Positions 51,329 to 62,163 of a DNA stretch of 64,000 bases are shown here, piece by piece (the first letter of the stretch is position 1; each line of letters opens with the position of its first letter). This DNA is from Yersinia intermedia (GTDB lineage: Bacteria > Pseudomonadota > Gammaproteobacteria > Enterobacterales > Enterobacteriaceae): positions 1,302,001 to 1,366,000 of the forward strand of contig NZ_LR134116.1 of NCBI RefSeq assembly GCF_900635455.1, in the 5' to 3' direction. Made by a program: the position numbers and the translations under genes. The notes beneath the pieces were generated by a model. It had not been told where the DNA came from. It ran no database searches and worked only from the letters and a program-made list of their open reading frames with translations.

Positions 51329-53311
51329 TCACTCCCGCTCTAAAGCCCTGATGGGGTCCATTTCGGCGGCCCGTTTGGCGGGGAAAAAACCAAAAATCAC
51401 CCCAATCAAACTAGAACAAATAAACGCCATCATGATAGAGGTGGTTGAATAAACCATTGAAAAGTTACTGCTGAACTGACTGAATATCAGGCCGATTGCT
51501 AGCGATAATATTACCCCCAGGCAACCACCTAGCAGGCACACTAGCACCGCCTCAATCAAAAACTGCTGCATAATATCGCTGGCCCGTGCGCCGACCGCCA
51601 TCCGCACACCAATTTCTTTGGTGCGCTCGGTGACTGATACCAACATGATATTCATCACCCCAATACCACCTACCACCAATGAAATAACGGCAATCATTGA
51701 TACCAGCAAAGTCATGGTTGAGGTGGTCTTCTCAATGGTTTGACGGATACTGTCGGTATTCATCACGAAGAAATCCAGTGTCCCGTGACGTTGAGTGAGC
51801 AGTTTTGTTACACCTTGCTCAGCATTCGCCAGGTCAATATCATCATTCACCCGCACGGTAATACTCTTTAGATAAGATTGCCCGAGCATGCGCTTCATCG
51901 CGGTAGTATAAGGGATCCACACGTTGAGGTTCTCGTCACTACCAAAGCCACTTTGCTTCTTGGCGGCTATACCAATCACGCGGCAGGGCAAGGATCCGAG
52001 CAAGATAACTTTACCAATGGGATTTTCACCTTGGGCAAACAGCTTATCGCGGGTGTTTTCATCAATGACGGCTTCTTGCATCAGGCCATCGACACTGGTG
52101 CGGTTAAAGGCCATCCCTTGGTTAATACTGTAGCCGCGCACCAAAAAATATTGCTCACCGACCCCATTGACGGTGCCACTGACCGATTTATTGCCATAAC
52201 GCAGCGTGGTACTGGTAGAAACCGCCGGGGTCACGCTGTGAATATAACCCTGCTGTGCCAGTGCATCGGCATCGGTCGCTCGTAGGGTATGGATCGCCGC
52301 TGAGCGCATATCACCAAAGTCCTTGCCGGGGAAAATCTCAAGCGTACTGGTTCCCATCGCGTTGATATTCGCCAAAACCTGTTGCTGCGAGCCTTTGCCT
52401 AATGCAACCACCGATACCACTGAGGCAATACCAATAATAATCCCCAGCATGGTCAGTACGGTGCGCAAACGTTGTGCCGCCATCGCCAGTATCGCCATTT
52501 TAAACGCCTCTTGTAGGCGGTCACGCTGCGCTTTCCATGCGGTGAGTGGTGGTTTGCTGGTAATGCTTGATTCTTGTTCAACCGTTGCTGTACTTACCGA
52601 TTCCGCTGATTGCATTTGCCGGTCAGTAATGACTTCACCATCTCTCAATTCGACAATTCGCTGTGCATGTTCTGCAATCGACATATCGTGGGTGACAATC
52701 ACCACCGTGTGGCCCTGTTGATGTAAGTCTTTCAGGATATTTAAGACGTCATTGCCACTGTGAGTATCAAGTGCCCCGGTGGGTTCGTCGGCCAGAATGA
52801 CTTCACCGCCGTTCATTAGCGCCCTGGCAATACTGACCCGTTGCTGTTGCCCACCGGAAAGCTGACTGGGACGATAATCCAGCCGCTCGGCCAGACCAAG
52901 GCGAGACAACAGGCTGGCGGCGCGTTGCTTGCGCTCTTCTCGATTGATACCGGCGTAAATCGCCGGAATTTCCACATTTGCCTGCGCACTTAAATCATTT
53001 AGCAGATGGTAGCGTTGAAAGATAAAGCCAAAATGTTCACGGCGCAGTTCGGCGAGCGCATCGCTGTCCAAATGTCGCGGGATGCGTCCAGCGACCAGAT
53101 ATTCCCCTGAGCTGGGTTTATCCAAACAACCGAGGATATTCATCAGCGTTGATTTGCCGGAGCCTGATGCCCCAACAATCGCCACCATTTCGCCGCTGCA
53201 AATGGTTAGATTGATATTTTTCAGTACCTGAACCGTCTGTTCGCCATTTATAAATTCACGGCTGACATTATCAAGCTGAAGTAAGATCTTACTGTGGTTG
53301 AGGTCTGGCAT
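51329..53311 (-). CDS. macB: Macrolide export ATP-binding/permease protein MacB
   Basis: 660 residues. The N-terminal ABC domain has Walker [39 protein letters not shown] and VTHD. After a linker at about 235-275 comes the membrane part with one TM ([22 protein letters not shown]), a large periplasmic domain, and three C-terminal TMs including [21 protein letters not shown]. MacB works with MacA and TolC to extrude macrolides, enterotoxin and other substrates. It begins 3 bp after macA. Confidence 0.94.
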   Translation of the reverse strand: MPDLNHSKILLQLDNVSREFINGEQTVQVLKNINLTICSGEMVAIVGASGSGKSTLMNILGCLDKPSSGEYLVAGRIPRHLDSDALAELRREHFGFIFQRYHLLNDLSAQANVEIPAIYAGINREERKQRAASLLSRLGLAERLDYRPSQLSGGQQQRVSIARALMNGGEVILADEPTGALDTHSGNDVLNILKDLHQQGHTVVIVTHDMSIAEHAQRIVELRDGEVITDRQMQSAESVSTATVEQESSITSKPPLTAWKAQRDRLQEAFKMAILAMAAQRLRTVLTMLGIIIGIASVVSVVALGKGSQQQVLANINAMGTSTLEIFPGKDFGDMRSAAIHTLRATDADALAQQGYIHSVTPAVSTSTTLRYGNKSVSGTVNGVGEQYFLVRGYSINQGMAFNRTSVDGLMQEAVIDENTRDKLFAQGENPIGKVILLGSLPCRVIGIAAKKQSGFGSDENLNVWIPYTTAMKRMLGQSYLKSITVRVNDDIDLANAEQGVTKLLTQRHGTLDFFVMNTDSIRQTIEKTTSTMTLLVSMIAVISLVVGGIGVMNIMLVSVTERTKEIGVRMAVGARASDIMQQFLIEAVLVCLLGGCLGVILSLAIGLIFSQFSSNFSMVYSTTSIMMAFICSSLIGVIFGFFPAKRAAEMDPIRALERE

Positions 53312-53314
53312 CAG

Positions 53315-54520
53315 TTACATCCCCATCTGCGGCCCCATGCGTTGGGCCTTATTGTTGGTGGTGGTAGTGCTGCCTTGGCTGACGATCACCTGTTCTCCGG
53401 CTTGCAAGCCAGAGAGGATCTGCGCATCAACATTATTATTTAATCCAACAGCTACTTCACGCCAGCGGATGCTGCCGTTGTCGCTTACCACTTGAACCTG
53501 ATACTTTCCTTTCACATTTTCTAATGCGGTCGCTGGGATAACGACGGCGTTCTCGGCTTTGTTGAGCACAATGTAGACCTGCGCGGTCATTGAAATACGT
53601 AAAGCGCCGTTCGGGTTAGCAACATCAAACAGGCCGTTATAATAAATGGCAGTGCTGCTGGTGCTGGAACTGGATGATGATGAGGTGGTGGTGGTGGTTT
53701 CATCGTTGATCGAATCAGGGGCCGGTTCTATTGCCCGCAGCGTGGCACTGAATCGTTGTTCCGGCTCACCTAAAATGGTGAAGTAAACGGGCATACCCGC
53801 TTTGACTTTCACCACATCAGCTTCAGAAATTTGGGCTTCTATCGTCATCGTATCGAGTTGAGCGACTTTGATAATCGTCGGTGCACTTTGTACTGCGTTG
53901 ACGGTTTGCCCTTCTTCAACTGGGATAGCCACCACGGTGCCGGTGATTGGGGAACTGATTTTGGTGTATCCAAGATTGAGTTTGGCGGTATTGACGGCAA
54001 TTTCTGCTTGTGCAATCTGGGCATCAAGCGCAGTAATTTCCGCCTGAGTACTTTCTAATGTGGCTTTGGCACTATCAAAATCAGCGCGCACGCCGAGACC
54101 TTTGGCCAGAATTTGCTGCTGCCGTTGGTAGGTTAATTGATTGTTTTTCTGCGTTGCCACTTTTGCCGCACGTTGGGCGAGCACATTTTTCAGCGCTTCC
54201 TCGGCATCTTTCAGGGCATTCTGCTGAGTTAGGTCATCAATTTCAGCCACTAATTGGCCTTTCTCAACCTGTTGTCCCAGAGTGACATGGAGCGCTTTGA
54301 TTTGCCCTGAAACCTGAGCACCAACAGTGACTTGCTTTTGTGCTTTGATGGTGCCATCAGCCAGAACAGTTTGTTCCAGAGTGCGAGTTTCTGCGGCGGC
54401 GGCAATGTAAGCGGGTTTATCCGCCGGTGAAATCAATCTAAATAGTAGTACGCCGCCCGCTATCAGCAGCAGTACGGCCAGCCCGATAATGCGTCGTTTC
54501 GACCTTGTAACCTGTTGCAT
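53315..54520 (-). CDS. macA: MacA-like periplasmic adaptor protein
   Basis: 401 residues from ATG 54520; a TTG at 54526 has better spacing from an upstream AAGGA, so the start is uncertain. N-terminal anchor (IIGLAVLLLIAGGVLLF), biotinyl-lipoyl halves (VTVGAQVSGQIKAL; KISSPITGTVVAIPVEEGQTV), an alpha-hairpin coiled coil at about 100-170, and a beta-barrel domain. A low-complexity Thr/Ser tract near residue 265 (about 53655-53705) makes it longer than E. coli MacA (371). Pairs with MacB and TolC. Confidence 0.92.
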   Translation of the reverse strand: MQQVTRSKRRIIGLAVLLLIAGGVLLFRLISPADKPAYIAAAAETRTLEQTVLADGTIKAQKQVTVGAQVSGQIKALHVTLGQQVEKGQLVAEIDDLTQQNALKDAEEALKNVLAQRAAKVATQKNNQLTYQRQQQILAKGLGVRADFDSAKATLESTQAEITALDAQIAQAEIAVNTAKLNLGYTKISSPITGTVVAIPVEEGQTVNAVQSAPTIIKVAQLDTMTIEAQISEADVVKVKAGMPVYFTILGEPEQRFSATLRAIEPAPDSINDETTTTTSSSSSSSTSSTAIYYNGLFDVANPNGALRISMTAQVYIVLNKAENAVVIPATALENVKGKYQVQVVSDNGSIRWREVAVGLNNNVDAQILSGLQAGEQVIVSQGSTTTTNNKAQRMGPQMGM

Positions 54521-54707
54521 AATCAATCAAAGATCCTTGAACCACAATGAAGAAAATAGTGAAACCAAATGCAGGGGGGTAATTTACCGCCAACACCGCT
54601 GAGTGTGAGTTAAGTGAGATTCAAGAATATGTAAGGATTGAGTAAAACCGGCTGCGCGCGAGTCAAATAGGCATGAAAATAGCCGAAATCAGGCAGGAGA
54701 GTTAAAA

Positions 54708-55391
54708 ATGAAGATTTTGTTAGTCGATGATGATGTGGAATTGGGCACGATGCTGAGGGAATACTTGGGCGGCGAGGGGTTTAATGCCGAATTGGTATTA
54801 ACCGGCAAAGCAGGTATTGCCGCAGCCTTATCAGGAGACTATACCGCCTTAATTCTCGATATTATGTTGCCTGATATGAGTGGCATTGATGTCTTGCGGC
54901 AAGTGCGTAAAAAAAGTCGCTTACCGATCATTATGTTAACCGCCAAAGGGGATAATATTGACCGGGTTATCGGTCTGGAAATGGGGGCGGATGACTACAT
55001 GCCTAAACCCTGTTACCCCCGCGAGCTGGTAGCCCGCTTGCGTGCGGTATTGCGCCGTTTTGATGAACATCCTGATGTATCGTCAGCCGATGACAGTATC
55101 ATCAGCCATGGCGACCTCACGCTCAACCCGTCAACACGCAGCAGCGAATGGCAGGGTAAAGCGTTTGATCTGACTGCATCAGAATTTAATTTGTTAGAAC
55201 TGCTGTTGCGTTCACCCGATCGCGTGGTCACCAAAGATGAATTATCCGATAAAGGATTAGGCCGACCACGGGAAGCCTATGACCGCAGTGTTGATGTGCA
55301 TATCAGTAATATTCGTCAAAAACTTGCAGCCTTGGCGGGGAATAAGCTGAATATTGAAACGGTACGTAGTATTGGCTACCGCATCAGATAA
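54708..55391 (+). CDS. OmpR-family response regulator (CpxR-like)
   Basis: 227 residues. Receiver domain with acidic pocket LLVDDDVELG, phospho-acceptor Asp in ALILDIMLPDMSG (about 53) and Lys in MPKPCYPRE. A C-terminal winged helix follows (LTASEFNLLELLLRSPDRVV; RSVDVHISNIRQKL; IETVRSIGYRIR). It resembles CpxR, but cpxRA proper is expected elsewhere in Yersinia, so I leave the symbol empty. Divergent from macAB with a 181-bp shared promoter gap; control of macAB is plausible. Confidence 0.88.
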   Translation: MKILLVDDDVELGTMLREYLGGEGFNAELVLTGKAGIAAALSGDYTALILDIMLPDMSGIDVLRQVRKKSRLPIIMLTAKGDNIDRVIGLEMGADDYMPKPCYPRELVARLRAVLRRFDEHPDVSSADDSIISHGDLTLNPSTRSSEWQGKAFDLTASEFNLLELLLRSPDRVVTKDELSDKGLGRPREAYDRSVDVHISNIRQKLAALAGNKLNIETVRSIGYRIR

Positions 55392-55417
55392 TAGCCTTGG
55401 GTGGAGTGACATTGCTT

Positions 55418-56785
55418 ATGCGCGGACGGCTGTTCTGGAAAATCCTGCTAGGGTTTTGGTTTACCTTTATTTTAATGACTCAGATGTTGTGGGTGGTGTT
55501 TTCTTTTTACGGCAATCGCCATGAACCCCCTGAGCGTGAAATGGTGCGGCAAATTGCTAAATTGCAGGTTGCTTCGGCGGCATCGGTATTACAATCCGGT
55601 GGTTTGCCTGCGCTGAATACCATGACAGCGAACTGGTCAGCGGCAGACAAAACTCATTTTTCTGTATTACCGGTGGCGGCGCTGCCACCGCTGGCCGAAG
55701 AAGTGCCCACCACAAAGGCCGCTTCCCAAGGCAGTGAACCTGAATTTTACCGTCGTGAGGTGACCACTTGGGCCCAAGACCCGGATGGGCAAAACTACCG
55801 CGTTAGCTACGACATTGATGGTTTACGTCCCGTTAATCAGCGGGGTGGGCCGGATGAAAACCGCCATGAAATACTGAATATACCTATTCCTATGATTTGG
55901 ATGGGAGTATTAGGCGGGTTGTTCTTCAGCGCGTTATTAGCCTGGAACCTAACGCGGCCAATGCGCCAGCTACGTGCCGGTTTTGAACGGGTGGCACAGG
56001 GGGATTTGTCGGTACGATTGCTGCCGGTAATGCGGCGGCGTCATGATGAGTTGACCGAAGTTGCGCGCGACTTTGACTCAATGGCCGAGCGCCTTGAAGC
56101 GCTGGTCAGTGCGCGGGAGCAATTACTGCATGATGTTTCCCATGAATTGCGCTCCCCGCTGGCGCGTTTGCAACTGGCGATTGGGTTAGCGCATCAGAAT
56201 CCGGGCAATGTTGAAAGCTCATTACAGCGCATTGAACATGAGTCGGAGCGGCTGGATAAGATGATTGGCGAGCTGTTGGCGCTATCACGGGCTGAAAGCC
56301 ACCATCTGGCTGATGATGATGAGTATTTCGATTTACACGAACTGGTCAACGTGGTGGTAAACGATGCCCGCTTTGAGGCGCAAGTTCCGGGGGTTGAAAT
56401 CTTGCTACAGGTGTCACCACTAATTGAGTATACCGTTAGGGGTAATGCTGAGTTGATGCGGCGGGCTATTGATAACATTGTCCGTAACGCGCTGCGCTTC
56501 TCCGTTCATGGGCAACAGGTCAACGTCGCACTTTCACTGGTGGATAAGAGTTATCAGATTCAGGTTGCTGACCAAGGGCCAGGGGTTGAGGAGAGTCTGT
56601 TATCCAGTATTTTCGACCCGTTTGTGCGCGTTAAGTCTGCAATGTCTGGTAAAGGTTATGGTTTGGGATTAGCCATTACACGTAAAGTGATTCAGGCCCA
56701 TGGCGGGCAGGTTGAAGCTCGCAATGGTGAGCAGGGGGGGTTGGTGATTACACTGCGGGTTCCACGTTGGCTTGCTGTGGCGTAG
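55418..56785 (+). CDS. CpxA-like sensor histidine kinase
   Basis: 455 residues from ATG 55418; TTG codons at 55397 and 55412 are alternatives, GGAG lying at 55403-55406. TM1 (ILLGFWFTFILMTQMLWVVFSFY), a short periplasmic sensor, TM2 (IPMIWMGVLGGLFFSALLAWNL), a HAMP domain (TRPMRQLRAGFERVAQGDLS), phospho-acceptor HDVSHELRSPLARLQLA, N box DNIVRNALRFS, and G boxes DQGPGV and GYGLGLAI. It starts 26 bp after the regulator. Signal unknown. Confidence 0.88.
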   Translation: MRGRLFWKILLGFWFTFILMTQMLWVVFSFYGNRHEPPEREMVRQIAKLQVASAASVLQSGGLPALNTMTANWSAADKTHFSVLPVAALPPLAEEVPTTKAASQGSEPEFYRREVTTWAQDPDGQNYRVSYDIDGLRPVNQRGGPDENRHEILNIPIPMIWMGVLGGLFFSALLAWNLTRPMRQLRAGFERVAQGDLSVRLLPVMRRRHDELTEVARDFDSMAERLEALVSAREQLLHDVSHELRSPLARLQLAIGLAHQNPGNVESSLQRIEHESERLDKMIGELLALSRAESHHLADDDEYFDLHELVNVVVNDARFEAQVPGVEILLQVSPLIEYTVRGNAELMRRAIDNIVRNALRFSVHGQQVNVALSLVDKSYQIQVADQGPGVEESLLSSIFDPFVRVKSAMSGKGYGLGLAITRKVIQAHGGQVEARNGEQGGLVITLRVPRWLAVA

Positions 56786-56825
56786 TTTTTTAGTCACGGC
56801 AATAGCGATAAGGTTATAGCAGAAA

Positions 56826-56854
56826 ACAAAAACGGCACCCTTAGGCGCCGTTTA
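56826..56854 (-). terminator. Terminator of the ptsHI-crr operon
   Basis: Minus strand: AAACGGCGCC, short loop, GGGTGCCGTTTTTG then TTTT. It lies just after the crr stop. Confidence 0.85.
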
Positions 56855-56870
56855 TTTTATTCGTAGAAGA

Positions 56871-57380
56871 TTACTTCTTGATACGAATAATCGGTGTTTC
56901 ACCAACGATGACACTACCGGACAGCTTAATCAGTTCTTTGATCTCGTCCATATTGGAGATAACAACCGGCGTCAATGTAGACTTGGCTTTCTCTTCCAGC
57001 AGGGCCAGATTGAACTCAATAACCACATCACCTTTCTTGACGCGTTGGCCTTCTTCAGCGATGCGTTTAAAGCCTTCGCCTTTCAGTTCAACAGTGTCAA
57101 TACCGAAGTGGACGAACAGCTCAATGCCGCTGTCTGATTCGATAGAAAAAGCATGGTTAGTCTCGAAAATTTTACCGATGGTGCCGTCAACAGGAGCAAC
57201 CATTTTATTGCCTGAAGGCTTGATAGCAATACCATCACCAACGATTTTCTCTGCAAAAACAACATCAGGAACATCTTCAATGTTGACGATTTCACCAGAC
57301 AATGGTGCAACGATTTCAATAGTACCGCTGTCTTTTTTATCATCTGAAACCAATGATTTCAGTTTATCGAACAAACCCAT
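56871..57380 (-). CDS. crr: Glucose-specific PTS enzyme IIA (EIIA-Glc)
   Basis: 169 residues as in E. coli. Soluble phosphocarrier between HPr and glucose permease, and regulator of adenylate cyclase and inducer exclusion. Active-site histidines His76 ([11 protein letters not shown]) and phosphorylated His91 ([11 protein letters not shown]) are conserved, and the N-terminal amphipathic helix [10 protein letters not shown] is present. An ERIC element separates it from ptsI. Confidence 0.97.
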   Translation of the reverse strand: MGLFDKLKSLVSDDKKDSGTIEIVAPLSGEIVNIEDVPDVVFAEKIVGDGIAIKPSGNKMVAPVDGTIGKIFETNHAFSIESDSGIELFVHFGIDTVELKGEGFKRIAEEGQRVKKGDVVIEFNLALLEEKAKSTLTPVVISNMDEIKELIKLSGSVIVGETPIIRIKK

Positions 57381-57398
57381 GATCTTCTCCTAAGTATT

Positions 57399-57530
57399 TA
57401 TACTCGTCATACTTCAAGCTGCATGTGCGTTGGCTGCGTTCAATCACCCGAATCACTTACAACACAGTAAGCTCATCGGGACTCTCTCACTTGCCGCCTT
57501 CCCGCAACTCGAATTATTTAGAGTTTATAT
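57399..57530 (+). repeat. ERIC element between ptsI and crr
   Basis: ACTCGTCATACTTCAAGCTG at left; CACCCGAATCACTTAC, CTCATCGGGACTC in the middle; CGCAACTCGAATTATTTAGA then GTTTATAT at right. Standard length. It lies within the transcribed pts operon, so it would be present in the ptsI-crr mRNA as a long hairpin. Confidence 0.92.
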
Positions 57531-57555
57531 CGGGCAGCGTTCCAGTATCGTGGAA

Positions 57556-59283
57556 TTAGCAGAGTGTTTTTTCTTCGATGAATGTGGTAATCAAATCCAT
57601 CAATTCCTTCGCTGTTGGTTGAGCTAATGCCTGCTCTGCCAACACCTTCACATCTTCGAAATTCGTGTTACGGATAATTTTCTTGATGCGTGGGATCGAA
57701 ATCGCACTCATGCTGAACTCATCCAGCCCCATGCCCAATAGCAACAGTGTAGCACGTTCATCACCAGCAAGTTCACCGCACATACCGGTCCACTTACCTT
57801 CAGCGTGAGACGCATCAATAACCTGTTTGATCAGGCCCAATACCGATGGCGACATTGGATTATAGAGATGAGAAATCAGCTCATTACCACGATCTACTGC
57901 CAGAGTATACTGAGTTAGGTCGTTTGTCCCAATACTAAAGAAGTCAACTTCCTTAGCTAAATGATGAGCGATGACTGCCGCTGCAGGTGTTTCAACCATT
58001 ACGCCGACTTCGATCGTTTCATCGAAGGCCTTGTTTTCTTCACGTAATTGGCCTTTCAGCAGCTCAAGTTCAGCTTTCAGTTCACGTACTTCTTCAACCG
58101 AAATAATCATCGGGAACATGATACGCAATTTGCCAAATGCCGAGGCTCGCAAGATTGCGCGCAGTTGTGCGTGCAGAATCTCTTTACGATCCATCGCAAT
58201 ACGGATGGCGCGCCAGCCCAGGAATGGGTTTTCTTCTTTCGGCAGGTTCATGTACGGCAAATCTTTGTCGCCGCCGATGTCCATGGTACGCACGATAACG
58301 GCCTGAGAACCCATGGCTTCTGCAACGGCTTTATAAGCCTGGAACTGCTCTTCTTCCGTTGGCAAAGAATCGCGATCCATAAACAGGAATTCGGTACGAT
58401 ACAGGCCAACACCTTCAGCGCCATTACGTTCAGCACCGGCGATATCACGCACAGTACCGATGTTGGCAACCACTTCAACCTGATGACCATCAAGGGTGAT
58501 AGCAGGCAGGTCTTTTAATTTGGCCAGATCATTTTTCTCGGTGATGTATTGAGTATTCACCGCTTTCAACTGCTCAATAATATCGGCAGTCGGGTTTAAA
58601 TAGACTTTGTTGTTTACCGCATCGAGGATCAAATAGTCGCCATTCTGGACTTGTTTGGTCACATCAGAGGTACCGACAATCGCCGGGAGTTCCAACGAAC
58701 GAGCCATAATCGAGGTGTGAGAGGTACGGCCACCTAAATCGGTGATAAACCCTAACACTTTATCCAGATTAAGCTGTGCGGTTTCTGACGGCGTCAAATC
58801 GGTGGCAACCAGAATAACTTCTTCCTGAATGGCACTCAGATCAACAATTGTCAGGCCGAGAATGTTCTTCAGCAGGCGTTTACCGATATCACGCACGTCA
58901 GCCGCGCGCTCTTTCAGGTATTCGTCATCCAGTTCTTCCAAGGCTTTTGCTTGCCCTTCAATCACTGAATAAGCGGCTGCATCAGCAGAGGCATGCTCAT
59001 CTTTGATGAGGGCTATGATTTCCTGCTCAAGCTCTTCGTCTTCCAACAGCATGATATGCCCTTCGAAGATGGCAGCTTTCTCTTCGCCGAGGCTTGCTTC
59101 AGCTTTGGTCTTAATCGCTTCTAACTGCTCAGACGCTTTGGCCCGCCCAGATTTGAAACGTTCGACTTCCTGCTCCACTTGGTCAGCAGAGATCTTTTTC
59201 CGGTTGATGACAATCTCATCTTCTTTCAGCAAAAGTGCTTTACCAAAAGCGATACCCGGTGATACTAAAATGCCTGAAATCAT
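57556..59283 (-). CDS. ptsI: PTS enzyme I (phosphoenolpyruvate-protein phosphotransferase)
   Basis: 575 residues, same as E. coli. Takes phosphate from PEP and passes it to HPr. The active His lies in [18 protein letters not shown], and the PEP-binding domain has [38 protein letters not shown] and the catalytic Cys region [10 protein letters not shown]. It follows ptsH by 47 bp. Confidence 0.97.
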   Translation of the reverse strand: MISGILVSPGIAFGKALLLKEDEIVINRKKISADQVEQEVERFKSGRAKASEQLEAIKTKAEASLGEEKAAIFEGHIMLLEDEELEQEIIALIKDEHASADAAAYSVIEGQAKALEELDDEYLKERAADVRDIGKRLLKNILGLTIVDLSAIQEEVILVATDLTPSETAQLNLDKVLGFITDLGGRTSHTSIMARSLELPAIVGTSDVTKQVQNGDYLILDAVNNKVYLNPTADIIEQLKAVNTQYITEKNDLAKLKDLPAITLDGHQVEVVANIGTVRDIAGAERNGAEGVGLYRTEFLFMDRDSLPTEEEQFQAYKAVAEAMGSQAVIVRTMDIGGDKDLPYMNLPKEENPFLGWRAIRIAMDRKEILHAQLRAILRASAFGKLRIMFPMIISVEEVRELKAELELLKGQLREENKAFDETIEVGVMVETPAAAVIAHHLAKEVDFFSIGTNDLTQYTLAVDRGNELISHLYNPMSPSVLGLIKQVIDASHAEGKWTGMCGELAGDERATLLLLGMGLDEFSMSAISIPRIKKIIRNTNFEDVKVLAEQALAQPTAKELMDLITTFIEEKTLC

Positions 59284-59330
59284 AACCCTACCTTACTCTT
59301 GACTGGTGTTAACTAAAAAAGCGTGCGTGA

Positions 59331-59588
59331 TTACTCAAGCTCAGCCATCAGTTTTACCAGATGCTCAACAGCTTTCTTCTCATCTTCGCCTTCGGCAGAG
59401 ATCGTAACAACAGTACCTTGGGTCAGGCCCAGAGTTTGTAGTTTGAACAGGCTTTTGGCGCTGGCGCTTTTACCGTTAGAAATCACAGTAATTTCAGACG
59501 TAAAACCTTTTGCTTCTTTTACGAACTGGGCAGCAGGGCGGGTGTGCAGACCGTTTGGTGCAGTAATGGTAACTTCTTGCTGGAACAT
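59331..59588 (-). CDS. ptsH: Phosphocarrier protein HPr
   Basis: 85 residues. His15 in [10 protein letters not shown] is the phosphorylation site; Ser46 lies in [15 protein letters not shown]. First gene of ptsH-ptsI-crr. The upstream gap contains a perfect 16-bp palindrome at 59745-59760. Confidence 0.97.
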   Translation of the reverse strand: MFQQEVTITAPNGLHTRPAAQFVKEAKGFTSEITVISNGKSASAKSLFKLQTLGLTQGTVVTISAEGEDEKKAVEHLVKLMAELE

Positions 59589-59990
59589 TGTATTTCCCCA
59601 ACTTATTGGATTTATGTTGTGGAGCTAAAGTTTAGTGTAAAACCCAAACTTTAGCCTGTATTGGTGCGCGTGTAACAAGACGAATTAGACTTGCGCATGA
59701 CTATGCCTCAACCACCGGCAAGTCACAAAGACAGTTTCTGATGCGACCCGAATTCGGGTCTAAAATCGCCACTGTCATATCTAACAATAATGCTCTCTTT
59801 GCGTTATGTCTTCAATCTGCGTTCAGTGATGACATTTTTTGCCGCATTGCATAATTGATAAATCGATTCAGCCAGAGATGCACTCAAGATACGATTAATT
59901 TCGCGTATCAAAATAATTGACCGGTTAAATACTAAACCCAGAGGGTAAAATCAATCTTTATGTAGTGAAAACTTTGAAGTAGGCCACAAA
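59589..59990. promoter_or_regulatory. ptsH upstream region
   Basis: About 400 bp without a gene. It includes GACCCGAATTCGGGTC (59745-59760), a perfect 16-bp palindrome about 160 bp upstream of ptsH. TGTGAC half-sites on the minus strand near 59725 could belong to a weak CRP site; E. coli ptsH is CRP-regulated. Confidence 0.4.
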
Positions 59991-60018
59991 AAAAGCACCC
60001 ACGGGGGTGCTTTTTTAG
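59987..60018 (-). terminator. Terminator after cysK
   Basis: GCACCC (59996-60001) pairs with GGGTGC (60006-60011) and is flanked by A- and T-runs on both sides, so it can terminate on either strand; cysK reads into it with a seven-T tail. Confidence 0.9.
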
Positions 60019-60038
60019 CATTTAGTGCGACAGCGTGA

Positions 60039-61007
60039 CTATTGTTGCAGCTCTTGCTCTGTGAACAAATCTGCAAACAATGCTGTGCTTAAATAACGCT
60101 CACCCGAGGAAGGAAGAATAACCACAATTGTTTTGTCAGTAAAGCCATCTTCTTCGGAAAGTTTGACTGCTGCCGCAACGGCTGCACCGGAAGAAATACC
60201 GGCCAAAATACCTTCTTCGTCCATCAAACGACGCGCCATTGAGATAGCTTCGTCATTGGTTACCAACGCTACGCGGTCAACCAAACTCAGATCGAGGTTG
60301 CCGGGAATAAAGCCAGCACCGATACCCTGGATTTTATGCGGGCCGGGTTTGATTTCCTGCCCAGCCAAAGCTTGAGTGATAACGGGGGAATCGGTCGGTT
60401 CAACCGCCACCGTGGTAATCGCTTTGCCTTTGGTATTTTTAATATAGCGGCTAACACCTGTCAGGGTGCCACCGGTACCGACACCAGCGATAAAGACGTC
60501 TACTTCACCATCGGTATCTTCCCAGATTTCCGGGCCGGTGGTTTGCTCATGAATTGCCGGGTTTGCCGGGTTACTGAATTGCTGCAAAATCAGATAACGG
60601 TTAGGGTCAGTTGCTTGAATTTCTTCCGCTTTGGCAATGGCCCCTTTCATGCCTTTGGCCCCCTCGGTCAGTACCAGATTGGCCCCAAGCGCTTTCAATA
60701 ACTTGCGGCGCTCAATGCTCATGGTTTCCGGCATAGTAAGGGTTAATTTATACCCGCGCGCGGCGGCAACAAATGCTAAAGCAATGCCGGTATTACCGCT
60801 GGTAGGCTCTACCAGTTCTTTGCCAGCGGTCAGAATACCGCGCTTTTCGGCATCCCAAATCATATTGGCACCGATACGGCATTTAACGCTGAAACTTGGA
60901 TTGCGTGATTCAACCTTCGCCAAAATGCGCCCGTTACCGATACGGTTCAGACGAACCAGCGGCGTATGGCCGATTGTTAAAGAGTTGTCTTCATATATCT
61001 TGCTCAT
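60039..61007 (-). CDS. cysK: Cysteine synthase A CysK
   Basis: 322 residues. O-acetylserine sulfhydrylase A. The PLP Lys lies in [11 protein letters not shown], substrate loop [14 protein letters not shown], phosphate-binding GTGGTLTG and SSGAAVAA are present. E. coli CysK is 323 residues. It transcribes leftward toward ptsH, as does cysZ upstream of it, in the E. coli order. Confidence 0.97.
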   Translation of the reverse strand: MSKIYEDNSLTIGHTPLVRLNRIGNGRILAKVESRNPSFSVKCRIGANMIWDAEKRGILTAGKELVEPTSGNTGIALAFVAAARGYKLTLTMPETMSIERRKLLKALGANLVLTEGAKGMKGAIAKAEEIQATDPNRYLILQQFSNPANPAIHEQTTGPEIWEDTDGEVDVFIAGVGTGGTLTGVSRYIKNTKGKAITTVAVEPTDSPVITQALAGQEIKPGPHKIQGIGAGFIPGNLDLSLVDRVALVTNDEAISMARRLMDEEGILAGISSGAAVAAAVKLSEEDGFTDKTIVVILPSSGERYLSTALFADLFTEQELQQ

Positions 61008-61176
61008 AGCCCGTCCTTTAACTCTATGAAAATGTGGGAAACGTTCAAAGCATACGCTAACAGTATGGCTATGGAAGTAAGTAATTAGTATATCGATATG
61101 TTATTAGGAAATAAGTTTTAATCCCAATAGCTTTTGATCTTAGTCACGAGGGCGTGACTGGCACGCCCAGAGGACA

Positions 61177-61944
61177 CTAACGCGTTGGTTGAGTAAACTG
61201 GTCTCGATAGCGGTCTACCCACATTGCAGTGGCCCCGCAGACGGCAACCGGTAGAATCACCAGATTAAGGAATGGGATCATGGTAAACAAGCTCACCAGT
61301 GCGCCAAATTGCAGGTTATCGACTTTATTCTGGCGCAGCGCGCTGCGCATCTGCTGGAAACTCACCTTATGGTTATCAAAGGGATAATCGCAATATTGAA
61401 TCGACAGCATCCAGGCGCTGAATAAGAACCACAATACCGGAGCAACCGTCTGACCAATGCCAGGGATAAAGTAGAGCAGCAGTAGTCCTAATGCCCGGGG
61501 CAGGTAGTAAGCCAGCTTCTGCCATTCGCGCGCCATAATGCGGGGCAAATCTTTAACTATTCCCCATATGCCCGTGTCTGGCAGTGGTTTACCCGTCAGG
61601 CTGGCCTCCAGTTGTTCAGCCAGCAAACCGCTAAAAGGGGCGGCGATAATATTGGCGAGGGTACTGAACAGGTAACTGAATACCAGTAGCACTGAGATAA
61701 CCATTACTGGCCATAGCAAATAACTCAACCACTGCAACCAGTCGGGAACATGGCTCATCAACTGAGGCACCCAGTCGCCTATACGGTTGAATAACCACCA
61801 GAAAGCGCCCCCCATCAGCAGAATATTCACCAATAAAGGCAAAATAACAAATCGCCGGATACCCGGACGGGAAATTAATTGCCATCCTTGGGCAAAATAA
61901 TGGACACCACTTACCTTTTTTACCGCTTTTTGCGTATACGCCAT
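61177..61944 (-). CDS. cysZ: Sulfate transporter CysZ
   Basis: 255 residues, inner membrane sulfate permease. Hydrophobic segments ([90 protein letters not shown]) and the family pieces [10 protein letters not shown] and [12 protein letters not shown] are visible. Lies upstream of cysK in the same direction and divergent from zipA. Confidence 0.95.
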   Translation of the reverse strand: MAYTQKAVKKVSGVHYFAQGWQLISRPGIRRFVILPLLVNILLMGGAFWWLFNRIGDWVPQLMSHVPDWLQWLSYLLWPVMVISVLLVFSYLFSTLANIIAAPFSGLLAEQLEASLTGKPLPDTGIWGIVKDLPRIMAREWQKLAYYLPRALGLLLLYFIPGIGQTVAPVLWFLFSAWMLSIQYCDYPFDNHKVSFQQMRSALRQNKVDNLQFGALVSLFTMIPFLNLVILPVAVCGATAMWVDRYRDQFTQPTR

Positions 61945-62163
61945 GCCATTCAGTTCTCTGTAAGTCTATTGACCCGCGTATCATATCGGTATGATTTCCC
62001 ACTGCATAGTCACATATTGTGCAAAAAGTAAGCGAAACATCTAGCATAATCATCTTTCTTCGAAGAAAATTGAGCACGGACTTGCACTTGTGTTCGTTGG
62101 CAAATAGAGTTAAAGGGTGAATGTTTGCCGCGGTGGCAATGTATTGGAACAACAGAGATAGTA

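Noticed and set aside
56878..57393. 171-residue plus-strand frame opposite crr
   Set aside because: It mirrors crr exactly and is Ser/Pro/Thr-rich, as expected from the complement of a real gene.
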